Shown here one piece after another: positions 1-7,660 of a stretch of 64,000 bases of DNA (its first letter is position 1; every line of letters begins with the position of its first letter). The translations under genes were made by a program, and so were the position numbers. The DNA is from a bacterium (GTDB lineage Bacteria > Auribacterota > Tritonobacteria > UBA1439). Below the pieces are notes generated by a model, which had not been told where the DNA came from, made no database searches, and saw nothing but the letters and a program-made list of their open reading frames with translations. The stretch is taken from positions 1 through 64,000 of the forward strand of contig JAQUPF010000002.1 of the NCBI GenBank assembly GCA_028716845.1, in the 5' to 3' direction.

Positions 1-558
1 GGCGTCGTTGCGGGCGACGTCGAGGACGTGGCGGGGCGCCTCGCCGGCCCCGACGTCATCCCGAGCGCCGTCGTCGGGTTCCCGCACGGCCAGATGACGC
101 CGGTGGCGAAGGCGTTCGAGGCGCGCGACGCCATCGTCCGGCGGTGGGCGCAGGAGATCGACATGGTCATCAACGTGAGCGCCCTGAAGAGCAGGCACTA
201 CATCCTCGTCCTCCAGGACATCCAGGAGGTGGTGCGGGCCTGCGAGGAGAAGCCGGTCAAGGTCATCATCGAGACCGGGCTCCTGACGGACACCGAGAAG
301 GTGTGCGCCTGCTGCCTGGCGAAGACCGCGGGCGCCCGCTTCATCAAGACCTCCACGGGCAAGGAGGGGGGGGGCGCCACGGTCGAGGACGTCCGGCTCA
401 TGCGGGAGGTCGTGGGCGACGAGGTGCTCATCAAGGCGAGCGGCGGCGTCAGGACGAGGGAGTTCGCCCTCGCCCTCCTCGCGGCGGGGGCCGACAGGAT
501 CGGCACGAGCAACTCGGTGGCGATCGTCACGGGAGGGACCGCCGGGGGGGGCTACTGA
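1..558 (+). CDS. deoC: Deoxyribose-phosphate aldolase, 5' end outside window
   Basis: Cleaves 2-deoxyribose-5-phosphate to acetaldehyde and glyceraldehyde-3-phosphate in the cytoplasm. The frame is open from base 1, so the N-terminus is missing; about 185 residues are visible of a family usually near 220. Seen in the sequence: the IDMVIN strand (Asp codon 160-162), the Schiff-base lysine in FIKTSTGK (codon 346-348) and the second active-site lysine in IKASGGVR (433-435). The Gly-rich end is normal for the family. It may serve nucleoside salvage. Some microcompartment loci also carry deoC, but the pduT/pduS genes in this window are 60 kb away, so a link is only inference. Confidence 0.93.
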   Translation, partial: GVVAGDVEDVAGRLAGPDVIPSAVVGFPHGQMTPVAKAFEARDAIVRRWAQEIDMVINVSALKSRHYILVLQDIQEVVRACEEKPVKVIIETGLLTDTEKVCACCLAKTAGARFIKTSTGKEGGGATVEDVRLMREVVGDEVLIKASGGVRTREFALALLAAGADRIGTSNSVAIVTGGTAGGGY

Positions 559-578
559 CGTCGGCGGAGGGACGCGGG

Positions 579-1070
579 ATGAGGAGATGGATGCTCGCCG
601 GCGCCGCGGCGCTCTTCGCGGCCGCGTGCGCGGGCGCCGGAGGCGGGGAGATGGCGGAACCGGGGGACGGGGCGGCCGCGGGTCGGGCGCGGGTCGGCGG
701 CCCCTGCGAGTACGACGACTACCCGGGGACGGCGGTCATCACGAGGATCATCCGGACACCCCGGTCGCGCGCGCAGGCGGCGGCGAAGGGGGGGGCCGGC
801 TATGAGGGGGTCGAGGTCTGGTTCGCCTTCACGCCGGACGGCGAGATCGCCGAGGACTGGGCCCGGAAGGCCGCCGGGCGCGAGCAGCTGTTCCAGCTCG
901 CCAACTCCTGGTATCCGGGCGAGCGCTATCTCCTCAAGTACGGGATCGAACCGGAGAAGAGCTTCCGGTGCGTCTACAGGGTGATCAGGAAGGGGACCTG
1001 CACCCCCGCCCTCTTCGAATTCACGGATCCCAGGCAGGACGACTACTTCGAATCGCTCCCCGAGGAGTAA
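579..1070 (+). CDS. Predicted lipoprotein, unknown function
   Basis: A 163-residue predicted lipoprotein. Residues 1-16 form a short charged and hydrophobic leader followed by a lipobox-like AAAC, so Cys17 is the likely lipidated residue and the protein should be membrane anchored in the envelope. The ATG at 579 is preceded by GGAGG at 566-570. The mature part has an Ala/Gly-rich linker, then a mixed alpha/beta region with three cysteines (in GGPCEYDD, FRCVYR and GTCTP) and an acidic end. I do not recognise the family. It follows deoC by 20 bases and precedes the PHP-kinase gene by 21, so the three may be co-transcribed. The longer frame from base 144 is a shadow of deoC. Confidence 0.7.
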   Translation: MRRWMLAGAAALFAAACAGAGGGEMAEPGDGAAAGRARVGGPCEYDDYPGTAVITRIIRTPRSRAQAAAKGGAGYEGVEVWFAFTPDGEIAEDWARKAAGREQLFQLANSWYPGERYLLKYGIEPEKSFRCVYRVIRKGTCTPALFEFTDPRQDDYFESLPEE

Positions 1071-1091
1071 CGGGGGGGAGGCGGCCGCCGT

Positions 1092-2597
1092 ATGCTCCTC
1101 GAGCTCCACTGCCATTCCTCGGCCCGCTCCGCGTGCAGCGCCGCTTCCCCGCTGGAGCTCGTGCGCCTCGCGCGTTCGAAATCGCTCCAGGGGATCGTCC
1201 TCACCGAGCACCACGACCTCTGGCCGGGCGACGATCTCCGCGCCCTGCGCCGGGAGGCGGAGGTCGAGGAGCATTTCCTCATCCTCGCGGGGCAGGAGGT
1301 CTCCACCGACGTCGGCCACGTGCTCGTCTACGGGGCGGCGGCGCCGGTGCGCGAGGCCCTCCCGGTCGCCGCCCTCAGGGCCCTGCACCCGTCGGCCGCC
1401 CTCGTCCTCGCCCACCCGTACCGCGGCGGACGGTCGCCCGGCGCGGGGGACCTCCTCCACCCCTGCCTCGACGGCGTCGAGATCCTCAGCGGCAACCACA
1501 CCGTCCGTGAGAACTGCCGCGGCCTCCGTGACTGGCACCGGCACCGGTTCACCGCGATCGCCGGCACCGACGCGCACGGACGCGCCCCGGGGATGATCTA
1601 TCCGACGCAGTTCGACCACCCGGTCGCGACGATCGGGGAGGTCGCCGCCGAGATCCGCGCGGGACGGTGCAGGCCGTTCTACAAGGAGATCCCGAAGGCG
1701 GGCGCGCACATGGCGGTGACCGAGATCACGATCGGCACGAAGGGGGAGGACGAGATCCGCCCGCGGCTCATCTTCAGGCGCTACGACTCCACGGGGTCGT
1801 GGGAGCGGGCGCTCAGGGCGTTCCGCATCGTCGAGACGATCCACGCGCGCGGGTTCGACCGCGGGCCGTGCCGGGTCCCGGCCCCGTTCGACCGGGACGA
1901 CGAATCGCGCACGCTCATCGAAGAGGGGCTGCGGGCGCGGCTGCTGATCGACCGGCTGCGGGCGGAGGACCCGGCAGACGGGCGCGCGCTCCTCGCCCTC
2001 GCCGCCCGCTGGCTCGCGCGCCTCCACGGCCTCCGCCTGCGCCTCACCTCCCCGGATGCCTTTCTCGCCCACGAGCGCCGCCGGCTCGGCCGCTACGCGG
2101 AGCGGTTCGCCCGCGCCGGCCATCCCCTCGCGGGGAGGGTCGAATCGATCGCCGCGGCGGTCGGGGCCCGGGAGGAGGAGCTCGCCGCCGCGCGCCCCGG
2201 CGACTGCGTGCAGTGCCACGGCGACTACCACCCGAAGAACATCCTCATCGGGAGGGACCGGATCGAGGAGCCGGCGACGCAGTTCGTCGCCGCCGTCGAT
2301 TTCGAAGGCTCGCACGCCGCCCCGCCGGCGTTCGACGTCGGCACCTTCGCCGCCCAATACCGCAGCCAGTGCGCGGCGGTCCCGGGACTCCTCGAGGCGT
2401 GCCCGCCCGGTGCGTTCGTAGAGGCGTACGCGGCGGCCGCGGGCGGCCTCCCGGCGGATTTCGCCGCGCAGGTCGGCCTGTTCCAGGCGCGCGGCGACCT
2501 GAGCATCGCCTCCCACCTCTTCGCCGTCGGCAAGGGAGAGGGCGACGAGGTGCGGGCGGTCATCGGAGACGCGGAGGAGGCGCTCGCCGGCGCGTGA
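1092..2597 (+). CDS. PHP phosphoesterase domain fused to an APH-type kinase domain
   Basis: A 501-residue two-domain protein. Residues 1 to about 200 are a PHP metal-dependent phosphoesterase: HCHSS (6-10), TEHHD (38-42), AHPY (107-110) and GTDAHG (158-163) supply the usual metal ligands. Residues from about 225 to 490 resemble the aminoglycoside phosphotransferase/choline kinase fold: a nucleotide-lobe stretch near 226-290, the catalytic loop CHGDYHPKN (375-383) and a metal-binding VDFEG (402-406). No signal peptide, so cytoplasmic. Hydrolysis and phosphoryl transfer in one chain suggest a linked phosphorylation/dephosphorylation or a small-molecule salvage role, but the substrate is unknown. 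The domain calls are firm; the joint function is inference. Confidence 0.8.
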   Translation: MLLELHCHSSARSACSAASPLELVRLARSKSLQGIVLTEHHDLWPGDDLRALRREAEVEEHFLILAGQEVSTDVGHVLVYGAAAPVREALPVAALRALHPSAALVLAHPYRGGRSPGAGDLLHPCLDGVEILSGNHTVRENCRGLRDWHRHRFTAIAGTDAHGRAPGMIYPTQFDHPVATIGEVAAEIRAGRCRPFYKEIPKAGAHMAVTEITIGTKGEDEIRPRLIFRRYDSTGSWERALRAFRIVETIHARGFDRGPCRVPAPFDRDDESRTLIEEGLRARLLIDRLRAEDPADGRALLALAARWLARLHGLRLRLTSPDAFLAHERRRLGRYAERFARAGHPLAGRVESIAAAVGAREEELAAARPGDCVQCHGDYHPKNILIGRDRIEEPATQFVAAVDFEGSHAAPPAFDVGTFAAQYRSQCAAVPGLLEACPPGAFVEAYAAAAGGLPADFAAQVGLFQARGDLSIASHLFAVGKGEGDEVRAVIGDAEEALAGA

Positions 2598-2624
2598 GCG
2601 GCGGGGGCGCGGAAGGAGGGAGGC

Positions 2625-2990
2625 ATGAAGATCGTGTTCGCGGCGGAATCGGCCACGTTTGAGGCGGTCCTGAACGACAGCCCGGCGGCGAGGGAGATCG
2701 CGCGGCGCCTGCCGATCGCCTCGGAGGCGCACACCTGGGGCGACGAGATCTACTTCGACACGGGGATCGACTGCCCGCGCGGCGGAGAGACCATGGCGCT
2801 CGAGCCGGGCGACATCGGCTACTGGCCGCGGGGGCGGAGCCTCTGCGTCTTCTTCGGCCCGACGCCGGCATCGAGCGGCGACGAGCCGGTCCCCGCCGGC
2901 CCCGTCGCCGTCATCGGGAGGACGGCGGCCCCCGCGAACCTCCTCAAGGGCATCAGGGACGGCGAGCGGATCAGCGTCTCGGCGGCCTGA
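2625..2990 (+). CDS. Cyclophilin-like fold protein (TM1367/DUF3830 type)
   Basis: A 121-residue protein matching the small cyclophilin-like family typified by Thermotoga TM1367. Features seen: a short N-terminal strand (MKIVF), AHTWGDEIYF near 35-44, an ALEPGDIGYWP segment and a C-terminal VIGR-type strand, in the order expected for this beta-barrel. Family members lack clear prolyl isomerase residues and have no established biochemical role. The ATG follows an AAGGAGGGAGG Shine-Dalgarno. It lies 27 bases after the PHP-kinase gene and 27 before the molybdopterin enzyme gene, consistent with one operon. Confidence 0.72.
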   Translation: MKIVFAAESATFEAVLNDSPAAREIARRLPIASEAHTWGDEIYFDTGIDCPRGGETMALEPGDIGYWPRGRSLCVFFGPTPASSGDEPVPAGPVAVIGRTAAPANLLKGIRDGERISVSAA

Positions 2991-3017
2991 CCGGAGCCGG
3001 GCGGAGGGAGGCGGCGC

Positions 3018-3698
3018 ATGGACGCGGAACGGCGGTTGAACAGGCGCGGATTCCTCGCCGCGCTCGCCGGGGCGGCGGGCGCGGGGGCGATATGGAAGCT
3101 CCGGCCGCGGGCGGGGGGAGGGGAGGGCGGCCGCCTCCCGCCCGGCCAGCGGTGGGTGGATGACCTGATCGAGTACAGCGCGGGGGGCCGCCCCGGGATC
3201 GACGAGGGGGCGTGGCGGCTGACCGTCGGCGGCCTCGTCGGCGGGCCGCTCTCCCTCACGCTCGAGGAGTTCCGCTCCCTCCCCCACGTCGACTCGACGA
3301 GCGATTTCCACTGCGTCACGACCTGGAGCGTGCCGGACTGCCGGTGGCGCGGGGTGCGGCTCGCCGACCTCCTCGCGATGGCGGCGCCCCTGCCCGCCGC
3401 GGCCTTCGTCGCCGTGGGCTGCCACGGCGGCTACTCGACCAACTTCCCGCTCGCCGTGGGACGCCTCCCGGATGTCCTCCTCGCCGACGGCTACCGCGGC
3501 GCGCCGCTCGAGCGCCGGTTCGGGGGGCCGGTGCGGCTCGTCGTCCCCTCCCTCTACGCCTACAAGTCGGCTAAGTGGGTGCGGGAGATCACGCTCCTCG
3601 ATGCGGACCGGCCGGGGTTCTGGGAGTCGGCCGGCTACAGCAACCGGGCCGATCCCTGGAAGGAGCAGCGCTGGGCGCGGGACGACGCGCGCGGGTGA
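3018..3698 (+). CDS. Exported molybdopterin-dependent oxidoreductase (sulfite oxidase/MsrP fold)
   Basis: A 226-residue protein of the sulfite oxidase-type molybdopterin domain family. The N-terminus LNRRGFLAALAGAAGAG looks like a twin-arginine leader, implying export of a folded cofactor-bearing enzyme. The core holds TSDFHCVTTWSV, whose Cys is the expected molybdenum ligand, then CRWRGVRLADLL and a C-terminal RLVVPSLYAYKSAKWV segment typical of the domain. It is short because it lacks the C-terminal dimerisation domain of true sulfite oxidases, as MsrP-like proteins do. It may reduce oxidised methionine or another S/N-oxide; the substrate is unknown. Last gene of the plus-strand run, convergent with the primase-like pair. 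Confidence 0.82.
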   Translation: MDAERRLNRRGFLAALAGAAGAGAIWKLRPRAGGGEGGRLPPGQRWVDDLIEYSAGGRPGIDEGAWRLTVGGLVGGPLSLTLEEFRSLPHVDSTSDFHCVTTWSVPDCRWRGVRLADLLAMAAPLPAAAFVAVGCHGGYSTNFPLAVGRLPDVLLADGYRGAPLERRFGGPVRLVVPSLYAYKSAKWVREITLLDADRPGFWESAGYSNRADPWKEQRWARDDARG

Positions 3699-3714
3699 GG
3701 GCGCGCGACCGCGG

Positions 3715-5175
3715 CTACTCCAGGTACCGTCCGAGCCGCCCGCGGAGGGCGTCGCGGCGTTCCGCCAGGTTGAAGCCACACCAGGGCCGCGGACAGAACC
3801 CCTTCTCGGCGTGCGAGACGCAGTTCATGTCGACGAGCTCGTCCGTCCCCGTCTCGATCAGCCCGCAGTAGACCCGGGCCCAGAAGTTCGCCCGCGTCTC
3901 GGCGTGGTATTTCCCCCAGTCCGTCCCCCAGTCGAGCGGCCGCTCGTAGTGCGACCGGATGAGCCCGCCGATGTGCTTCGGGTGCCAGCCGTGGCTGAGG
4001 AGGACGCGGCAGACCGTCTGGATGCAGCTCGGGACGGCGAGCGCCGGGTTCGCGTTGCGGATGGCGTTCCCCGCGCACGGCGGGAGCGACGCGAGATCGA
4101 GCCGCCAGTACGTCTGCGGCCACCGGTCCGGCGGCTCATGCTCGACCGAGTCGAACTCCCGGTGGAAGGCGGCGAGCGGCGAGGCGGCGTAGTCCGCGAT
4201 CACCCGCCCCCACCCCTCCGCCGCGTCGGGGATCTTCGAGGAGGCCGACCGGGCGTGGCGGGCGGCGCGGGCGAGGTCGCGCCGTATTTCGAACAGCTCC
4301 CCGATGCCGAGCTCCCCCCGCGGCACGGTGGCGAAGACCGGCAGCTCCCGGGCGGCCGCCTCCCCGACGAGGCCGACGTACACCTTGTGCTTCTGGTGCG
4401 TGGAGAAGGAGGTGCGGATGTCGCGCATGTAGAGCGGATCGGCGTACTGGGTGATGTCGAGGTTCATCCCCTCCCTCCCCCGCTCTCCGCGCGCGGTCGC
4501 GACGTCGGAGACCATGATGGGGAGGGGGCTCTCTCGACGCGCATCCCGCATGACGCGGTGGCAGAGGAACTCCATGAGCCGGCCGACGGCGCTGTAGCCG
4601 AGGCCCTCGCGTTCCGGGACCGGCCGGCGGCGCTTGCTGTCGCCGCCGGGGACGCTCAGGTACTTCTCGGCGAGTCCCGGCTCGACATGGCCGACCGCCT
4701 CGAGCCGCCGATGCACCGGCGACGAGAAGGGGATGCGCGAGACGAAATGGTAGCCGGAGGCGGTCGCGTCGTCGAGGTGGGGGATCCGGTAGCCGTCGAG
4801 GATGCGCCGGATCGACCGGTGGACGGGCTCCATCAGTTCGAAGTGGGGGACCTGTCGCCGGTACAGGTCGGTCCAGGAGTCGAGGTTGAAATACTCGATG
4901 TCCCAGACGGCGAGCGTCGCCCTGCTGTCCCAGACCGCGCGGAACAGGTCGAGCCCCTCCTCCATGAGGCCGCCGAGCCCGTCCCGGTCGGCCAGCCGGA
5001 GGGGGCGCCGGTAGCCCCGCCGGACGAGGGACTCGCCGAAACCGACGCAGTACTCGCAGGTGAACCGGCGGCCGCCGCAGAACTCCTGGATACGGGCCCG
5101 CACCGCCTCGTCCCGGTAGTACGCGAGGACGGCATCGAACTGCTCCTCCGACATGACCGGGCTGAGCATGCGCAT
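3715..5175 (-). CDS. PriS-like (AEP superfamily) protein, second tandem copy
   Basis: A 486-residue paralogue of the gene just upstream. Shared blocks run the whole length: an N-terminal YYRD..VR.RI..(F/Y)CGG, then WDIEYFNLD (D92, E94), SGYHF (141-143), GRLMEFL, SDVA, LDITQYADPLYMRDIR and FSTHQKHKV, and a C-terminal block ending NCVSHAEKGFC...C. The order D-x-E, then small-x-H, then h-D followed by R-rich and S-x-H-x-K resembles the catalytic layout of archaeo-eukaryotic primases, especially PriS (D...RLIR.P.SLHGK). Assignment is by motif pattern only. It starts 10 bases after the upstream copy ends, so both are surely one operon. Function could be primer synthesis, repair or a degenerate accessory subunit. 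Confidence 0.62.
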   Translation of the reverse strand: MRMLSPVMSEEQFDAVLAYYRDEAVRARIQEFCGGRRFTCEYCVGFGESLVRRGYRRPLRLADRDGLGGLMEEGLDLFRAVWDSRATLAVWDIEYFNLDSWTDLYRRQVPHFELMEPVHRSIRRILDGYRIPHLDDATASGYHFVSRIPFSSPVHRRLEAVGHVEPGLAEKYLSVPGGDSKRRRPVPEREGLGYSAVGRLMEFLCHRVMRDARRESPLPIMVSDVATARGERGREGMNLDITQYADPLYMRDIRTSFSTHQKHKVYVGLVGEAAARELPVFATVPRGELGIGELFEIRRDLARAARHARSASSKIPDAAEGWGRVIADYAASPLAAFHREFDSVEHEPPDRWPQTYWRLDLASLPPCAGNAIRNANPALAVPSCIQTVCRVLLSHGWHPKHIGGLIRSHYERPLDWGTDWGKYHAETRANFWARVYCGLIETGTDELVDMNCVSHAEKGFCPRPWCGFNLAERRDALRGRLGRYLE

Positions 5176-5185
5176 CGGGGGAGGG

Positions 5186-6682
5186 TCAGAACTTCCCGTT
5201 CCAGCGGTACATGCCGAGGCTGTAGCCGCAGTTCGGCTGCCAGCAGTACCCCTTCTCGAGGTGGGAGACGCAGTTGTGGTCGATCATCTGGTCGGTGCCG
5301 TCGGCGATGAGGCCGGCGAAGAGTCGGATGTAGAACGAGGAGCGGGATCCGGCGTCGAAGTGCGCCCACCGGTCGGAGCCCCAGCCGTAGTCCCCCTCCC
5401 ACTTCGACCGGACGAGGCCGGCGACGTGCTGCGGGTGCCAGCCGAGGGCGAGGAGGCAGCGGGTGAGCGTCTGGAGGTTGGTGGGCTTCAGGAGGTGGTC
5501 GTTCGGGATCTGGAGGCCGTGCTGGACGCACGGCGGCAGGACGCGCGCGTCGAAGGCGCGGTAGGTGGCGTCCCACTTGCTCCAGGGGTCCTGCCGCACG
5601 CCGTCGTACCACTGGTGGAAGCGGAAGAGCGTCGACTTCTGGTAGTCCGCGATGACCTTCTTGAAGTTGACGCTGAAATCGGGGATGAAGCAGTACGTCC
5701 GCGCGGCGTACTCGGCGCACCGCCGGAAGTGGCGCCGCATGCCGAGGCACTCGTCGAGGTCGAGGGAGCCGCGCGGGATGGCGACCTGGACCGGCGTCCG
5801 GCTCGCGATCTCCTCCCCCACCTTCGCCCGCTGGACCTTGTGCTTCTGGTGGGTGGAGAAGGCGCAGCGGAGGTCGCGCATGTAGATCGGGTCGCCGAAG
5901 CAGGAGAGGTCGATCGAGACGGCCTCGCGGGCGCCGCGCCCGCTCCGCCCGACCGCGACGTCGGTGAGCATGACGGGGATGCGGGATGCCTTCGCCGCCT
6001 CCCGGACGATCTCGTGGGCGAGGAACTCCATGACCCTCCCCATCCCGTCGAACGAGCGGCCGTGGCGGAGCGAGACCTTTCGGTGCCGCTTGCTCAGCTC
6101 CACGCCGTACTTCCCCTCGAGGGAGTCGATGAGGCGGCCGAAGCCCTCGAGCATGAGGTCGGTCTTCGTCCCGGACTGCACCTGGAAGGAGAAATGGTAC
6201 CCCTGCCCGGTCATGATGACGAGCGGCTGGATGCCGTACTTCCCGTACACCTTGAGGATGGCCCGGTAGACCGGCTCGAGCTTCCTGAAGACGCCGGCCT
6301 GATTGAGGTACACCTCGCCGGGATAATCGATGTTGAAATACTCCACGTCGAGGACGCCGAGGGTGTGGACCCGGTCCCAGAGCGAGCGGAAGATGTCGAG
6401 GCCGCGCTCGAGGATGGAGCCGAAGCCCGCCTTCGGCGTGGAGATGTACGGCTCGGGCGCGGGCGTCCCGATGAGCGCCTCGCCGTAGCCGACGAGGTAC
6501 TCGGCAGTGCAGAGCTCGGGCTCCTGGGCGCTGCCGCCGCAGTACTCGGCGATGCGCTCCCTGACCTCGGGGTCGCGATAGTATTCGACCGGCGTCAGCA
6601 CGGGTGTTCTCCTCGACGCGCGCCGCGGCCGCACGGCGGGAATCGCGCGTCCGGCCCGCGGGGGATTTTCATTATCCCGCAT
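5186..6682 (-). CDS. PriS-like (AEP superfamily) protein, first tandem copy
   Basis: A 498-residue protein. Candidate AEP motifs: LDVEYFN (D112, E114) for the acidic motif, TGQGYHF (159-164) for small-x-H, and SIDLSCFGDP (D258) leading into YMRDLRCAFSTHQKHKV (267-283), close to the PriS block with RLIR and SLHGKTG. The C-terminus has an LL.LGWHP.HVAGL helix and a possible metal site C471, H474, C480, C485. The ATG at 6682 is chosen because GGAGG lies 11 bases upstream; an in-frame extension to 6898 runs through intergenic repeat DNA and shows no homology to the paralogue. No Ku, ligase, integrase or helicase gene adjoins. The AEP call is inference from motifs, not alignment. Confidence 0.62.
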   Translation of the reverse strand: MRDNENPPRAGRAIPAVRPRRASRRTPVLTPVEYYRDPEVRERIAEYCGGSAQEPELCTAEYLVGYGEALIGTPAPEPYISTPKAGFGSILERGLDIFRSLWDRVHTLGVLDVEYFNIDYPGEVYLNQAGVFRKLEPVYRAILKVYGKYGIQPLVIMTGQGYHFSFQVQSGTKTDLMLEGFGRLIDSLEGKYGVELSKRHRKVSLRHGRSFDGMGRVMEFLAHEIVREAAKASRIPVMLTDVAVGRSGRGAREAVSIDLSCFGDPIYMRDLRCAFSTHQKHKVQRAKVGEEIASRTPVQVAIPRGSLDLDECLGMRRHFRRCAEYAARTYCFIPDFSVNFKKVIADYQKSTLFRFHQWYDGVRQDPWSKWDATYRAFDARVLPPCVQHGLQIPNDHLLKPTNLQTLTRCLLALGWHPQHVAGLVRSKWEGDYGWGSDRWAHFDAGSRSSFYIRLFAGLIADGTDQMIDHNCVSHLEKGYCWQPNCGYSLGMYRWNGKF

Positions 6683-6711
6683 CCCGCCCGATTCCTCCAG
6701 CACTTTCTCCC

Positions 6712-6837
6712 GGCCGGACACGAAGCAGGAATCCACCGCGGATGTGCACGGATTCCTGCGGATTATCGCGGATTCACGATCTTCCTGCCGCGGATTTCCG
6801 CAGATAAACGCTGATCGAATAATTGAAGGCGGACAGG
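6712..6837 (-). repeat. Dispersed CGGAT-type intergenic element, reverse orientation
   Basis: Copy of the dispersed element family in the opposite orientation to the rest. It begins with CGGACACGAAG and GAATCCACCGCGGAT, the reverse complement of the conserved right arm of the 56451-56565 copy, and continues with spaced CGGAT half-sites (CACGGATTC, GCGGATTATCGCGGAT, CCGCGGATTTCCG). It lies in the 420-base gap between the divergent primase-like and lemA genes; apart from this and the adjoining repeat the gap holds no gene I can support. Confidence 0.75.
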
Positions 6838-6852
6838 ATTGGATCGTGTTTT

Positions 6853-6961
6853 GCCACGGAGTGCACAGAGAACACGGAGGATGTTTGTCCTGCTGCACGT
6901 TCGCGCGGTTTCAACGGGGAGGACTCTCCGGATTCTCTGTGATCTCTGTGATCTCCGTGGC
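6853..6961. repeat. Palindromic element with GCCACGGAG termini
   Basis: A 109-base element with perfect 9-base inverted ends, GCCACGGAG at 6853-6861 and CTCCGTGGC at 6953-6961. Inside, the left half carries CACAGAGAACACGGAGG and the right half CTCTGTGATCTCTGTGATC, so tandem CACRGAG half-sites on the left face their complements on the right and could fold into a long imperfect hairpin. It is related in style but not identical to the CACGGAT family. A solo right-arm-like stretch follows at about 6975-7032 (ATCCGTGGAGTTCCGTGGTG). Confidence 0.75.
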
Positions 6962-7102
6962 AGAAGGCATACTCCGCGGCAATCCGTCAAGAATCCGTGG
7001 AGTTCCGTGGTGTGGAGTTCATTATGCCGCAGCCGGGGCCCCGCCGATTGCTGCTGCGCGGGCGGGGCCGTTTCGGTATCATCGCCCAGGGAGGGTCACG
7101 CC

Positions 7103-7660
7103 ATGGCCGCCGCGGCCGCAGTCGTTCTGGGAGCCGTCCTCGCCTGGGGGATCGTCGCCTTCAACCGCCTCGTCCGCGCCCGCAACCTCGTGCGCGAGGC
7201 CTGGAGCGGGATCGACGTCCAGCTCCGGAGGCGGGCCGACCTCGTCCCCGCGCTCGTGGAGGCGGTGAAGGGCTACCGGGAGCACGAGCGCGGGCTCCTG
7301 GAGGAGATCGCCGAGAAGCGGGCGAGGTGCATGCGGAGCGGGTCGGTCGCGGAGCGCGGGCCGGCGGAGGGGGAGCTCTCCCGGTCGATCCGATCCCTCT
7401 TCGCCGTGGCGGAGGCGTATCCCGACCTCCGGGCGAGCCGGCACTTCCTCGACCTGCAGCGGAACCTCTCGGCGATCGAGGACGATCTCCAGCACGCGCG
7501 CCGCTACTACAACGGGACGGTGCGCGACTACAACATCGCCGTCGAGTCGTTCCCGAGGACGCTCGTGGCGAGGCTCTGCGGTTTCGGCCGGGAGGAGTTC
7601 TTCGAGATCGAGCTCGCCACCCGGCGGGAGGCGCCGGATGTCGGCTTCAGCCGGCCGTGA
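7103..7660 (+). CDS. lemA: LemA family protein
   Basis: A 185-residue LemA-family protein: one N-terminal membrane helix (residues 1-20), then a long helical domain with the family hallmarks [32 protein letters not shown] and the C-terminal [10 protein letters not shown] followed by FPRTLVA. LemA proteins are envelope-associated and of unclear biochemical role. The ATG at 7103 has GGGAGGG at 7089-7094, and a -10-like TATCAT lies at 7077-7082 without a convincing -35. The 3' end overlaps the DUF2207 gene by 23 bases, the usual pairing, which suggests the two products act together at the membrane. Confidence 0.93.
   Translation: MAAAAAVVLGAVLAWGIVAFNRLVRARNLVREAWSGIDVQLRRRADLVPALVEAVKGYREHERGLLEEIAEKRARCMRSGSVAERGPAEGELSRSIRSLFAVAEAYPDLRASRHFLDLQRNLSAIEDDLQHARRYYNGTVRDYNIAVESFPRTLVARLCGFGREEFFEIELATRREAPDVGFSRP

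Noticed and set aside
552-3779. Open frame of about 1075 codons on the minus strand
   Set aside because: It is antisense to four well-supported plus-strand genes, is Arg/Pro/Ala-rich and has no recognisable domain; high GC removes stops.
3715-6682. NHEJ LigD polymerase interpretation of the primase-like pair
   Set aside because: No ligase or phosphoesterase domain and no Ku gene nearby; the motif after the third Asp fits PriS better.
6683-6898. Upstream extension of the first primase-like gene by 72 codons
   Set aside because: These codons lie in intergenic repeat DNA, do not match the paralogue, and a Shine-Dalgarno fits ATG 6682 better.
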